From: SFHK01 sp964554795
Lineage (GTDB): Bacteria; Bacillota; Clostridia; Christensenellales; Aristaeellaceae
Assembly (NCBI GenBank): GCA_964554795.1
Contig: CAZKQB010000009.1
Location: 11,695 to 75,694 of the forward strand
DNA length: 64,000 nt
Direction of reading: 5' to 3'
The notes below the pieces were generated by a model. The model ran no database searches and was not told where the DNA came from. It saw nothing but the letters and a program-made list of their open reading frames with translations. This document shows, one piece after another, positions 8,484 to 16,210 of the stretch. Numbering within the stretch: the first letter of the stretch is position 1; every line of letters begins with the position of its first letter. A program made the position numbers and the translations under genes.

Positions 8484-9413
8484 TTAGTTGGACACCGTGG
8501 CTGCCACGCGTGTTTCGCGGTATGCGCCGGTTACGCAGCGAATGCTGGTCAGGCGGGTTCGGCGCAGGCCGAGCAGCGCATCCATTTCGTCGGCTACGTT
8601 GGTGTACAGCCCACGCGTGTGGTGCACGAGAATGTAGTCGGCCTCGCGGATGCGTCCCCTTGCACTGCGGCAGAAGGTGCGCACGGGCGCGGCAACTGCG
8701 AACGCCCAGATTGGCGAGCAGATGGTCACATGCGCATAGGAGGAAAGGTCGACGTTGGGCGTTTCAATGGGCATATCCCAGCGATGCATGGCGTAGCGGC
8801 CGCACCACCAGAAGCCGAGCGTTCCCTGCGTGCGCTCCGTCGAGCGGATTTCGTATACGTCGGCGCCGGTGCGGTTGGCCTCTGCCAGCGCCTTTTTTCG
8901 CACATAGCCCATGCGCGAAAAGTAGACTACCAGATGCGAGGGGTTCGCTGCGAGATTTGCGTATTCCCGCGTTCCTGCCGTGAAGGCCTCCTGCCTTTGA
9001 AAGACCACCGCCGCCCAGCCGGTCGCGGCCTGCGCAAGGCCGAAGAAGAAGTAGATCGTGGACATGAAATTCAGCGGGAACATGTAAAACTGGATGCAGA
9101 TCCACAGCATCAGCGTTACGCCGAAAATGCCGCCCAGAGCTGCCCCGACCTTTTTGCGCGCAAGCAGCAGCGCGGCGGCGGTTAGGTTGGTAAGACCGTT
9201 GACGATCAGAAGGGCAAAGCCCGAAAACAGGAGATCCTGAAACAGTACGTTTGCAAACGGGAGCGCCTGAAAATAGGGCAGCATTGCATCCATGCCCATG
9301 GCGCGGCCGGAGGGGTCGATGAGCATGCCGGCTGCGCCAGCCACGGCCCCCAGACCGATGAACAGCGTCCAGAAGATCAGCAGACGGCGGGCAACGGCAA
9401 ATCGGGAATGCAT
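8484..9413 (-). CDS. Membrane protein fused to a flavodoxin-like domain
   Basis: A 309-residue protein of unusual build. The first 155 residues contain about four hydrophobic helices (for example RLLIFWTLFIGLGAVAGAAG, and a third around FGVTLMLWICIQFYMFP). The C-terminal part, from about residue 165, matches a flavodoxin: the strand HLVVYFSRMGYVRKKALAEA, then ADVYEI, and the FMN-site segment VTICSPIWAFAVAAPVRTF. In flavodoxins the first loop is normally S/T-x-T-G-x-T; here it is SRMGYVR, so FMN binding may be altered. It is upstream of the DUF362 gene with a 141-bp gap. A membrane-bound electron carrier is plausible but unproven. Confidence 0.7.
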   Translation of the reverse strand: MHSRFAVARRLLIFWTLFIGLGAVAGAAGMLIDPSGRAMGMDAMLPYFQALPFANVLFQDLLFSGFALLIVNGLTNLTAAALLLARKKVGAALGGIFGVTLMLWICIQFYMFPLNFMSTIYFFFGLAQAATGWAAVVFQRQEAFTAGTREYANLAANPSHLVVYFSRMGYVRKKALAEANRTGADVYEIRSTERTQGTLGFWWCGRYAMHRWDMPIETPNVDLSSYAHVTICSPIWAFAVAAPVRTFCRSARGRIREADYILVHHTRGLYTNVADEMDALLGLRRTRLTSIRCVTGAYRETRVAATVSN

Positions 9414-9467
9414 AAAAACAACGCCTCTTTCCGAAAAACAGGAATGAGCTTAGTATAGCATTCTTCT

Positions 9468-9503
9468 ATGAAAAAAGAAACCGCCCATTGAACGGAAGAG
9501 CGG
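9468..9503 (-). terminator. Terminator after the YdcF-like gene
   Basis: On the minus strand CCGCTC pairs with GGGCGG (one G-T pair) and is followed by TTTCTTTTTT, a clear U-tract. Confidence 0.65.
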
Positions 9504-9530
9504 CTTGCAGAAAATTTTTCAATCGGGGTG

Positions 9531-10325
9531 CTACCACGCGCCCGTAACGAAGCCTACGCATGTGGCGAAAAATTCGCGCAGCAGGTAGTGGGGCAGGCTG
9601 AACAGCGAGGTGGCCACCGGCACGGCGTACGTTTCGCCCTCGTGCAGCGAGCGCGCAATCTTCAGTGCGCGGAACACGTGGAAATTGTTGGTCACGACGC
9701 CGATAGACATCTCACCAGGGCTTTCGAGCTTCTCAAGCGAAAAACGAAGGTTTTCCCGCGTGGACGTGGAAAGTGATTCCAGCAGGATGCGTTCCTCTGG
9801 AACGCCGCGCGCAACCAGACCGCACCGAATGCATTCCGCTTCGCTGATGCCTTCATCCTCACCCTGTCCGCCGGAGGCGATCACAAGCGTATCTGGATTT
9901 GACAGCGCGTATTCGGCGGCGACCTCGATGCGGTTGCGCAGTGCGCCGCTGGGGGAGGTGCCGTTGACCTTCGCGCCCAGCACGATGATGCAGTCAAGCC
10001 CTGCGGGCGTAGATTCGAGCGCGCCCTTGAGGATAATGCCCTCAATGGAGAGCAGAATCACGAGCCCGACGGCAACTAGCACGTGCATGGCGCGCAGAAA
10101 GCCGCGCGGAAGGGGAGAGGGTTGGCCGGTGCGGATCATACGCGCGACCAGCGCAAAGCGCACAAGTAGCGCGGCTCCAATCAGCGGCCACAGCCACAAT
10201 AGTGACTGCCCGAAGCGAATCAGGAAGCCGTTGGCAAAATAGTAAACAAAGCACAGCACGCCCACAAGCAGGAAAAGGAAGTTTACGAGTCTTGAAGGGT
10301 AGCGCTTGACAGTGTTCTTTTTCAT
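9531..10325 (-). CDS. YdcF/ElyC family (DUF218) membrane protein
   Basis: A 264-residue protein with two or three N-terminal transmembrane helices (roughly residues 12-30, 38-55 and 78-95) and a C-terminal DUF218 domain. The domain shows DCIIVLGAKVNG, the acidic/polar loop TLVIASGGQGEDEGISEAE, and ESLSTSTRENLRFS. Relatives such as ElyC and SanA affect cell-envelope integrity. It starts 27 bp after the end of a class A penicillin-binding protein gene on the same strand, so a joint cell-wall role is reasonable. GAGG lies 6 bases before the ATG. The biochemical activity is unknown. Confidence 0.85.
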   Translation of the reverse strand: MKKNTVKRYPSRLVNFLFLLVGVLCFVYYFANGFLIRFGQSLLWLWPLIGAALLVRFALVARMIRTGQPSPLPRGFLRAMHVLVAVGLVILLSIEGIILKGALESTPAGLDCIIVLGAKVNGTSPSGALRNRIEVAAEYALSNPDTLVIASGGQGEDEGISEAECIRCGLVARGVPEERILLESLSTSTRENLRFSLEKLESPGEMSIGVVTNNFHVFRALKIARSLHEGETYAVPVATSLFSLPHYLLREFFATCVGFVTGAW

Positions 10326-10352
10326 TCAAACCTCACTTTGTGAAATCGTCTG

Positions 10353-12782
10353 TCAGTGGCAGATGCCGCAGGTTCCAAAGTCGGACAGATCCTGCTTCGT
10401 CGTTGCGCCCTTGAAATACTGCTGCACCTGCGCAAGGCTTTCCGCCTGCCGGAGCGGGTGCCCCTGCGGAATATAGATGATGCCGTAGGAGCGCGTGGAG
10501 GAACAGTTTCCGTTGGGGCGCTTGTTGGAGCGTGTGCAGAGCGTCACGGTGCGGTGCATGTTGCAGTCGACCGTGGGCTGCGTGCCGGCCAGATAATAGT
10601 CGCGCGTGACGGAATAGCCGTTTGCGTCGCGGCGGCAGGAAGCCGTGGGCCGCATGCCGCTTACGCCGCAGGCCTCGGCGAGAACCAGCCCGTAATCGGA
10701 GGCGCTGCCGCTGATGATGGCGCGATCCTTCGTGATCCCGGCGTAGGAGTGTACCTGGCTCATTACTGCGGCCCACAGCGGCGCGGCATAGGTTCCGCCG
10801 GTCGCGTTGGAAACCAGAGGCTTATAGTTGTCGTGACCGATCCATACCGCGCAGGAATAATACGCGGTCATTCCGGCAAAGAATACGCCGCAGGCATCCG
10901 AGTTGGTGCCGGTCTTTCCGGCCACGGTGAAGTTTCCGAATTTTGCGCGGGAGCCGGTTCCGCTGGAGCCGGACACACAGTCCTTTAGAACATCCACCAG
11001 CATGTAGGCGGTGGAGGGCTTGAACGCCTCACGGCGAATCTGCACGTCGCGCGCCACGATGTAGGGCGTTTTATTGTCGTCATACAGTACCTTCGAGAAG
11101 GCGTACGATTCCTGATATTCGCCCAGATTGGCAATTGCGCCGAAGGCCGTGGCCATTTCAATGACGGAAATGCCGGAGGAGCCCAGCGCGAGGCCCGAGC
11201 CGGTAGCCTGAATATGGGAGGACGAAACGCCCAACCGCAGCAGGTAATTGACGGAGTTTGAGATGCCGACGTAGGTGTACAATGCCTGTGCCGTGGAATA
11301 GTTGTGTGATTTGTTGATGGCGTAACGCATCGACTCGCAGCCATTAAAGCTGCCGCCGCCGTAGTTGTTGGGATAGCCCTGCTTGCTGTCCCATCCCTCA
11401 ATGCGGATTGGAAGGTTGAGCACGGGAGAGCCCGGCGACCAGCCCATGTCAAAGGCGGGGCCGTACACGCTCAGCGGCTTAATGGATGAGCCGACAGGCA
11501 TGTTCATCTGGTAGGCGCGGTTCAGCTGCTTGCGCGCCGTAGGCTCGCTGCGGCCGCCGACAACGGCAACCAGCTCGCCCGTGTGCCAATCCACGACCGC
11601 GCAGGCGGCCTGCGGCTCCACAACATTCACATATTCGCCGTTCGTCAGAGATTTTTTGTAGCGGTCGGACTTATAGCGCGTGTCCGGATAGCGGTTCCAT
11701 TCGGAAATCACCTTCTGCACCGTGGACTGCATCTGCGGATCGAGGCTCAGATAGATGTGATAGCCGCCAGTACGCAGCTTGTTTTCCATGGCTGCGCGGT
11801 TTGCAGTGGTGTCCTCCTTCTGCTCTACGCGCAGCATCTTGGTCACCACGTCGTAAATGGCATATTCGACATAGTAGGCGTGGTCATACATCTTTTCGGC
11901 GGATGAGCTGGTCTGAAGCACCTGAAGCGTTTCGGCCTTGGCCTGCTCACATTCCTCAAGGGTGATGAAGCCGTAGCTGTACATTTCCTCAAGAATGTAG
12001 TTTGCGCCCTTTTCGCTTTCCTCCGGGGTATTCCGGATGTAGTAATTGGTGCGGGGATTGTAGCGATAAGGATTCTTGATCAGGCGCGCAAGCATGGCGC
12101 ATTCCTTCAGCGAAAGCTCGCTCAGATCCTTGCCGAAGTAATCCTGTGCAGCGGTTTTTACGCCGTACAGTGAGCCGCCCATGTAGACGACGTTCAGATA
12201 CTCCACGAGAATACGCTCCTTGGCCGAGCGCGTGTCGCCGGAAAACAGCCCTGTCAGCGTTTCTTCCAGGCGCAGCGCGAGATAGGCCTCCTGAACCTTG
12301 CGCTTGTAGGTCTGCTCGCTGGAAAGCAGCGTCTGCTTGATCAGCTGGCAGGTGATCGTGCTGCCGCCCTGATTGTTGCCGGAGAGCAGGTTACCCACCA
12401 GCGCGCCCAGATAACGGTGAACGTCCACGCCGCTGTGTTCCCAGAAATGCGCGTCCTCGGCGGAGATTACGGCGTTGATCAGGTTTTGCGGAAGCTCGTC
12501 ATACGTGCAGTACACGCGGTTTTCTGTTCCGCGGAAGGTGGTGATCAGATTGCCGTACTTGTCGTAGATGAAGGACGTCTGCGCCTGCGAGTTGAAAAGA
12601 TCCAGATCAAGCTCCGGCGAGGTATCTACCCATGCCTTTGCAATGCCCATCACAAGTCCCGTGGCAGAGAAGGCGATAATCAGAATCAGAATCACCAGCA
12701 TTTTTACCGTGGTCATAAACACGGACAGTATGAAGCTTCCATAGCCGTTGCGCGGCACAAACAAAGGATTTTGCTTGCTCAT
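10353..12782 (-). CDS. Class A penicillin-binding protein (glycosyltransferase/transpeptidase)
   Basis: An 809-residue bifunctional peptidoglycan synthase. A short cytoplasmic tail is followed by a transmembrane helix (about residues 20-45). The GT51 domain has catalytic Glu109 in SAEDAHFWEHSG. The transpeptidase domain has SSIK (Ser432) and the KTGT box (Lys623). The last 110 residues contain six cysteines, ending in FGTCGICH, which is unusual for PBP1A and could form disulfides or bind metal. ATG 12782 has GGAGG five bases upstream; the longer reading lacks this. It is the first gene before ydcF-like and has its own promoter at 12818-12846. Confidence 0.93.
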   Translation of the reverse strand: MSKQNPLFVPRNGYGSFILSVFMTTVKMLVILILIIAFSATGLVMGIAKAWVDTSPELDLDLFNSQAQTSFIYDKYGNLITTFRGTENRVYCTYDELPQNLINAVISAEDAHFWEHSGVDVHRYLGALVGNLLSGNNQGGSTITCQLIKQTLLSSEQTYKRKVQEAYLALRLEETLTGLFSGDTRSAKERILVEYLNVVYMGGSLYGVKTAAQDYFGKDLSELSLKECAMLARLIKNPYRYNPRTNYYIRNTPEESEKGANYILEEMYSYGFITLEECEQAKAETLQVLQTSSSAEKMYDHAYYVEYAIYDVVTKMLRVEQKEDTTANRAAMENKLRTGGYHIYLSLDPQMQSTVQKVISEWNRYPDTRYKSDRYKKSLTNGEYVNVVEPQAACAVVDWHTGELVAVVGGRSEPTARKQLNRAYQMNMPVGSSIKPLSVYGPAFDMGWSPGSPVLNLPIRIEGWDSKQGYPNNYGGGSFNGCESMRYAINKSHNYSTAQALYTYVGISNSVNYLLRLGVSSSHIQATGSGLALGSSGISVIEMATAFGAIANLGEYQESYAFSKVLYDDNKTPYIVARDVQIRREAFKPSTAYMLVDVLKDCVSGSSGTGSRAKFGNFTVAGKTGTNSDACGVFFAGMTAYYSCAVWIGHDNYKPLVSNATGGTYAAPLWAAVMSQVHSYAGITKDRAIISGSASDYGLVLAEACGVSGMRPTASCRRDANGYSVTRDYYLAGTQPTVDCNMHRTVTLCTRSNKRPNGNCSSTRSYGIIYIPQGHPLRQAESLAQVQQYFKGATTKQDLSDFGTCGICH

Positions 12783-12817
12783 GAAGTCCTCCGTAAAGCG
12801 TATATCAAACCCAATAT

Positions 12818-12846
12818 AGTATAGCACGAAATCCATACGCCGTCAA
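12818..12846 (-). promoter_or_regulatory. Promoter of the penicillin-binding protein gene
   Basis: Minus strand: TTGACG, 17-base spacer, TATACT. The -35 box lies inside one arm of the inverted repeat 12838-12873. Confidence 0.7.
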
Positions 12847-12873
12847 AGGCTGAATTCCCTTTCTTTGACGGCG
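12838..12873. repeat. Perfect 11-bp inverted repeat between divergent genes
   Basis: CGCCGTCAAAG (12838-12848) and CTTTGACGGCG (12863-12873) are perfect complements around a 14-base centre. It lies between divergently transcribed penicillin-binding and coat-protein genes and overlaps the former's -35 box, so it may be an operator rather than a terminator. Confidence 0.65.
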
Positions 12874-12957
12874 AAAGCATGGCTTTGGTTGCGTATAGCG
12901 CGAAGATTCCGGGGGAATGAATAAGCCTGGCATTCCCATAAAAGGAGGAAAACGAAA

Positions 12958-13158
12958 ATGCCTACCGGAATGATTCAGTCTAAGAGCCTTTCCATTCTCC
13001 AGGATCAGCTGACGCACGAGTTCATCGCCTGTAAAAAGGCGGAGCACTACGCGCAGACCTTCCAGAACGCGGAGCTGAAAACGCTGGCTGGAGAGCTGGC
13101 TAACTGTCACAAGCAGCGCTATGATCGTCTGTTCAACTACCTGAACAGCTGGCAGTAA
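12958..13158 (+). CDS. Small CotF-like spore coat protein
   Basis: A 66-residue helical protein with the pattern LTHEFIACKKAEHYAQTFQN and CHKQRYDRLFNYL, matching the half-domain of coat-F/ferritin-like helical bundles. GGAGG stands 8 bases upstream of the ATG. It is 17 bp before a second CotF-like gene, and the pair probably makes partner subunits. CotF proteins are deposited in the spore coat; expression late in sporulation would be expected, but I could not identify a sporulation sigma-factor promoter with confidence. Confidence 0.7.
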   Translation: MPTGMIQSKSLSILQDQLTHEFIACKKAEHYAQTFQNAELKTLAGELANCHKQRYDRLFNYLNSWQ

Positions 13159-13175
13159 GAAAGGAGGCGTGCAAA

Positions 13176-13451
13176 ATGAACGAAAACATCATGAATGATC
13201 AGTACGGCATGGAGGATCTGCTTGAGCAGGAGAAATATCTCATTCACAATTACGGTACTTTCATTCCCGAGGCCTCCGAGATGCCGCTGCGTACCGTACT
13301 CACCGACAACCTGAACGGCTGCGTGAAGGATCAGTATCAGGTGTTTGCGAAAATGGAGCAGATGGGCTGGTTCAAGGGTCAGGAGGCCGATGTGAACGTG
13401 CTCACCGGCGCCAAGCAGCGCTTCGGCCGCATGCAGAATGAGCTGAACTGA
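13176..13451 (+). CDS. CotF-family spore coat protein
   Basis: A 91-residue protein of the coat-F family. Key parts are EDLLEQEKYLIHNYGTFIPE, the second helix region RTVLTDNLNGCVKDQYQVF and the C-terminal QMGWFKGQEADVN, where CotF proteins typically have a GWY or GYY motif followed by a short tail. An AAAGGAGG ribosome-binding site precedes the ATG. It forms a two-gene unit with the upstream small helical protein and is followed by a strong terminator. A structural spore-coat role is inferred from the family. Confidence 0.8.
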   Translation: MNENIMNDQYGMEDLLEQEKYLIHNYGTFIPEASEMPLRTVLTDNLNGCVKDQYQVFAKMEQMGWFKGQEADVNVLTGAKQRFGRMQNELN

Positions 13452-13472
13452 CGTACCATACGGAGAAAATCT

Positions 13473-13510
13473 GCGGAATGCTTCGACTAAAGCGGAGTAT
13501 TCCGCTTTTT
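13473..13510 (+). terminator. Terminator of the coat-protein operon
   Basis: GCGGAATGCTTCG (13473-13485) pairs with the arm ending TATTCCGC (13505), allowing G-T pairs, and is followed by TTTTT. Confidence 0.85.
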
Positions 13511-13593
13511 GTTGTGCGAAATCCCATGAAAGATGCACCGGAATCGAAGCGTAAGGCAAAAAGATGTCTTTTTTCAGGAAAATTTGAAATACC

Positions 13594-13622
13594 TTGCAAT
13601 GCTTCGGCGATTCATGTATAAT
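13594..13622 (+). promoter_or_regulatory. Promoter of the LCP-family gene
   Basis: TTGCAA at 13594, 17-base spacer, TATAAT at 13617-13622, about 45 bases before the ATG. Confidence 0.75.
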
Positions 13623-13666
13623 ATATACGGGTAACTTTGAAGACCGGATACTGGAGGTACCAATAA

Positions 13667-14947
13667 ATGGATAATCGAAGCACAGAGCCGAAGCGCGTGC
13701 GCTCCGCGGCATACAATGCGGAGTCGGGCGCACGGAGACCGGCTCAGGGTGCGCGCCCGGCAGGTTCTGCACCGCGCCGTTCCGCAAACGGGCAGCGTCC
13801 CGTGCAGCAGCGGCCCGGCGCCGCGCCAAGGAGAGGCGGCCGAAAAAAACGCAATGCCGCGCCGCTGATCGTGCTGGTATTTCTGTTGGTGGCGACGGCT
13901 GCTGCCGCGTTTGTGTTGCTGCCCGGAAGGGAAGCAAAGCCGGACCAAACCGTGGATCCGTCTGCCACGAGTGGAACGCCTGTGGCGACCGGAGGCGATT
14001 CGTTCACGGGCGAAGCCTATGAGCAGATGCTCAAAAACAGCGAGCAGAGTGATGTGAATCTGGCGGACGGAAACTCCATTTCCGTTGAGGATCTAAGCAT
14101 CACGCCCGGCCTGAGCGAGGACTGGCTGAACGTGCTTCTGCTGGGCGCGGACGCGCGAAATAAAAACGAGGCTGCGCGTACAGACACCATGATCATCTGC
14201 TCGGTCAACAGGATAACCGGAAATGTGAAGCTGTCATCCATCATGCGTGATACCGCCGTGACGATTGGCGATCACAAGAATACGCGCATCAACAACGCAT
14301 ATTTTTACGGTGGCGCGCAACTGGCGATGAAGGTTGTAAACGAGTATTTCGGCATGAACATCCAGAATTATGTATATGTGGATTTTGCAGGGTTTGCAAA
14401 AATCGCTGAAATTTTGGGCGGCATTGATATTGACATCACGCAGAACGAGATGGACATGATCAACAAGAATGTGAAGGAGCAGCTTTTGATCGAGGTTCGT
14501 TACGATGGACGCGATTTCGATGAGGCCAAGGCGGAATATGAAAGCACGCTTCTGAGCACCTACGGCGCGAATACGCACCTGAATGGCGAGCAGACGCTGG
14601 GCTACGCCCGGATTCGTAAGCTGGATAGCGACTATGCCCGTGCGGAGCGTCAGCGCAAGGTTCTGAATAAGCTGATGGAGGGGCTGCGAAACGCCAGCGT
14701 TACAGAGCTGTTTGGGCTGGTGCCGCAGTGCTCCCCGTATTTTAAGACCAACCTGCAGGTGACGGAGATTATCAACCTTGCGAAGATTGTTCTTGAACGG
14801 GAGGATTTCACCACCGCATCGGAAATGCGCTTGCCGGTTACCAACACATACAAGGAGGAACGGCGCAACGACGAGGCCATGCTGTATGATATGGACGTGC
14901 AGGCCAATACCGACGCGCTGTACCAGTTCATCTATCTGAACAACTGA
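13667..14947 (+). CDS. LytR-CpsA-Psr (LCP) family cell-wall glycopolymer ligase
   Basis: A 426-residue membrane-anchored enzyme. Residues 1-60 form a basic, Arg/Pro/Ala-rich cytoplasmic tail. A transmembrane helix follows (APLIVLVFLLVATAAAAFVL, about 65-84). The LCP domain starts near residue 155 with WLNVLLLGADAR, has RTDTMIICSVN and KLSSIMRDTAV, and later GEQTLGYARIRKLDSDYARA with the conserved arginines that contact the lipid pyrophosphate. LCP enzymes transfer glycopolymers from undecaprenyl pyrophosphate to peptidoglycan on the outer face of the membrane. GGAGG lies 9 bases before the ATG. It is monocistronic, with its own promoter and terminator. Confidence 0.93.
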   Translation: MDNRSTEPKRVRSAAYNAESGARRPAQGARPAGSAPRRSANGQRPVQQRPGAAPRRGGRKKRNAAPLIVLVFLLVATAAAAFVLLPGREAKPDQTVDPSATSGTPVATGGDSFTGEAYEQMLKNSEQSDVNLADGNSISVEDLSITPGLSEDWLNVLLLGADARNKNEAARTDTMIICSVNRITGNVKLSSIMRDTAVTIGDHKNTRINNAYFYGGAQLAMKVVNEYFGMNIQNYVYVDFAGFAKIAEILGGIDIDITQNEMDMINKNVKEQLLIEVRYDGRDFDEAKAEYESTLLSTYGANTHLNGEQTLGYARIRKLDSDYARAERQRKVLNKLMEGLRNASVTELFGLVPQCSPYFKTNLQVTEIINLAKIVLEREDFTTASEMRLPVTNTYKEERRNDEAMLYDMDVQANTDALYQFIYLNN

Positions 14948-14970
14948 TTTCGTGCCTGGGCGGGTACAAA

Positions 14971-15014
14971 AACAGAAAGACGCCGTTTCCGGTGAGAAGC
15001 GGCGTCTTTCTGTT
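14971..15014. terminator. Bidirectional terminator
   Basis: A perfect 15-bp stem: AACAGAAAGACGCCG (14971-14985) with CGGCGTCTTTCTGTT (15000-15014), between convergent genes. Confidence 0.9.
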
Positions 15015-15041
15015 TGCTGCCCTTGCGGGAAGGACACTGCG

Positions 15042-16154
15042 CTACGATTTGGGCTTGGGCTGCACGGTGCTCACGATGTATGCACCGGACAGGCGTTCAT
15101 AGAACAGTGAGCGGTGCATCAGCACGCGGACGACCTCAAACAGCAGACAGACCATGTAGCCGACGATGAGCGCAGCCGTTAGGCTTACGGTTGTAAAGGT
15201 CGAAAAATGGTTTTCATATTTTAGAATGCCGATCAGGCGGGCCAGCCACAGCGGAAGATAGACCATAACCAGCGCCATGCTGCCGTAGCGGATGAGATAG
15301 CGATACCATTCCGGGCGGGAGCCATCCTTTTTTTGAAGGCGCAGTCGCGTGAGGCGGCAGCCGACGGTTTGTCCATGCAGAACAATGGGGCCGACACACT
15401 GAAGCAGCGCGACGAACCAGAAGCGGAAGCCGATATGTAGGATTCCGGAGAGGATCATCGCAAGAATGCCGCAGATGCCAAGATCGTATGTCATGGCCAG
15501 CGTACGCCTCAGGAGCGATACGCGTCGTCCGCGCTCCAGACTGAGAGTGTCCAGCCGATCCCGGCTGGGCAGCCAGCGCGTGAGCGGCCTTGCGAGCCAG
15601 AAGCCGAGCATTGTGCCCAGCGTGTTGATCATCAGATCATCCACGTCGAACAGGCGGTAGCTTCCCGGATAGATGAAGTACAGGCCGGTCAGCTGTGTCA
15701 GTTCGAAAAACAGGGACAGCCCAAAGCCGACCAGCAGCGTTTTTAACCAGCCGCAGCGAAAGTAGTAGCGCAGGTAAATGCCCAGCGGAAGCGTCATTAG
15801 CAGGTTGAACGCTGCGCCCAGAAACGCCGGGTTGTTGATCAGCGTCAGGAAGGACAGCGGATCCGTCAGGGAAACCCGCGAATCCTTGATGATGTCGGAA
15901 ACGAAATTGAGGGGGGTCAGCTGCGCCTTATGTCCCGACAGTGCCCTCGTGGCTTCCCGCGTTGGCAGAGGCAGGATGACCAGACAATATACGCACAGCA
16001 TGTACAGCGCAAAGGAATACACGATCAGGATGCGCAGGCTGAACACGGAGCCATATTTGCGGTAATTGAAGGCGACGTAGGGCAGCGTGAATAAAATCGC
16101 GACCAATGGATACAGCACGGCTGCCTGCTTAAGCGCCTGCAGGTTTTGTTCCAC
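15042..16154 (-). CDS. VanZ-RDD domain fusion membrane protein
   Basis: A 370-residue polytopic membrane protein. The N-terminal two thirds is a VanZ-like domain: four or five helices with the conserved features GAAFNLLMTLPLGIYLR, FGLSLFFELTQLTG and the acidic DVDDLMINTLGTMLGFWLAR. The last 160 residues resemble an RDD domain, beginning RRTLAMTYDLGICGILAMIL and containing the conserved Gly-rich turn after the second helix. VanZ relatives are linked to low-level teicoplanin resistance and RDD proteins to ion or transport functions; the fused function is unknown. The start is GTG at 16154, with GAGGAAG 7 bases upstream. It lies 56 bp after the M16 peptidase gene. Confidence 0.75.
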   Translation of the reverse strand: MEQNLQALKQAAVLYPLVAILFTLPYVAFNYRKYGSVFSLRILIVYSFALYMLCVYCLVILPLPTREATRALSGHKAQLTPLNFVSDIIKDSRVSLTDPLSFLTLINNPAFLGAAFNLLMTLPLGIYLRYYFRCGWLKTLLVGFGLSLFFELTQLTGLYFIYPGSYRLFDVDDLMINTLGTMLGFWLARPLTRWLPSRDRLDTLSLERGRRVSLLRRTLAMTYDLGICGILAMILSGILHIGFRFWFVALLQCVGPIVLHGQTVGCRLTRLRLQKKDGSRPEWYRYLIRYGSMALVMVYLPLWLARLIGILKYENHFSTFTTVSLTAALIVGYMVCLLFEVVRVLMHRSLFYERLSGAYIVSTVQPKPKS

Positions 16155-16210
16155 GTTTTCACTTCCTCGTAAGCAAAACCGCGCCGCCGGAGTGGGCGAC
16201 GCGGGATGAA

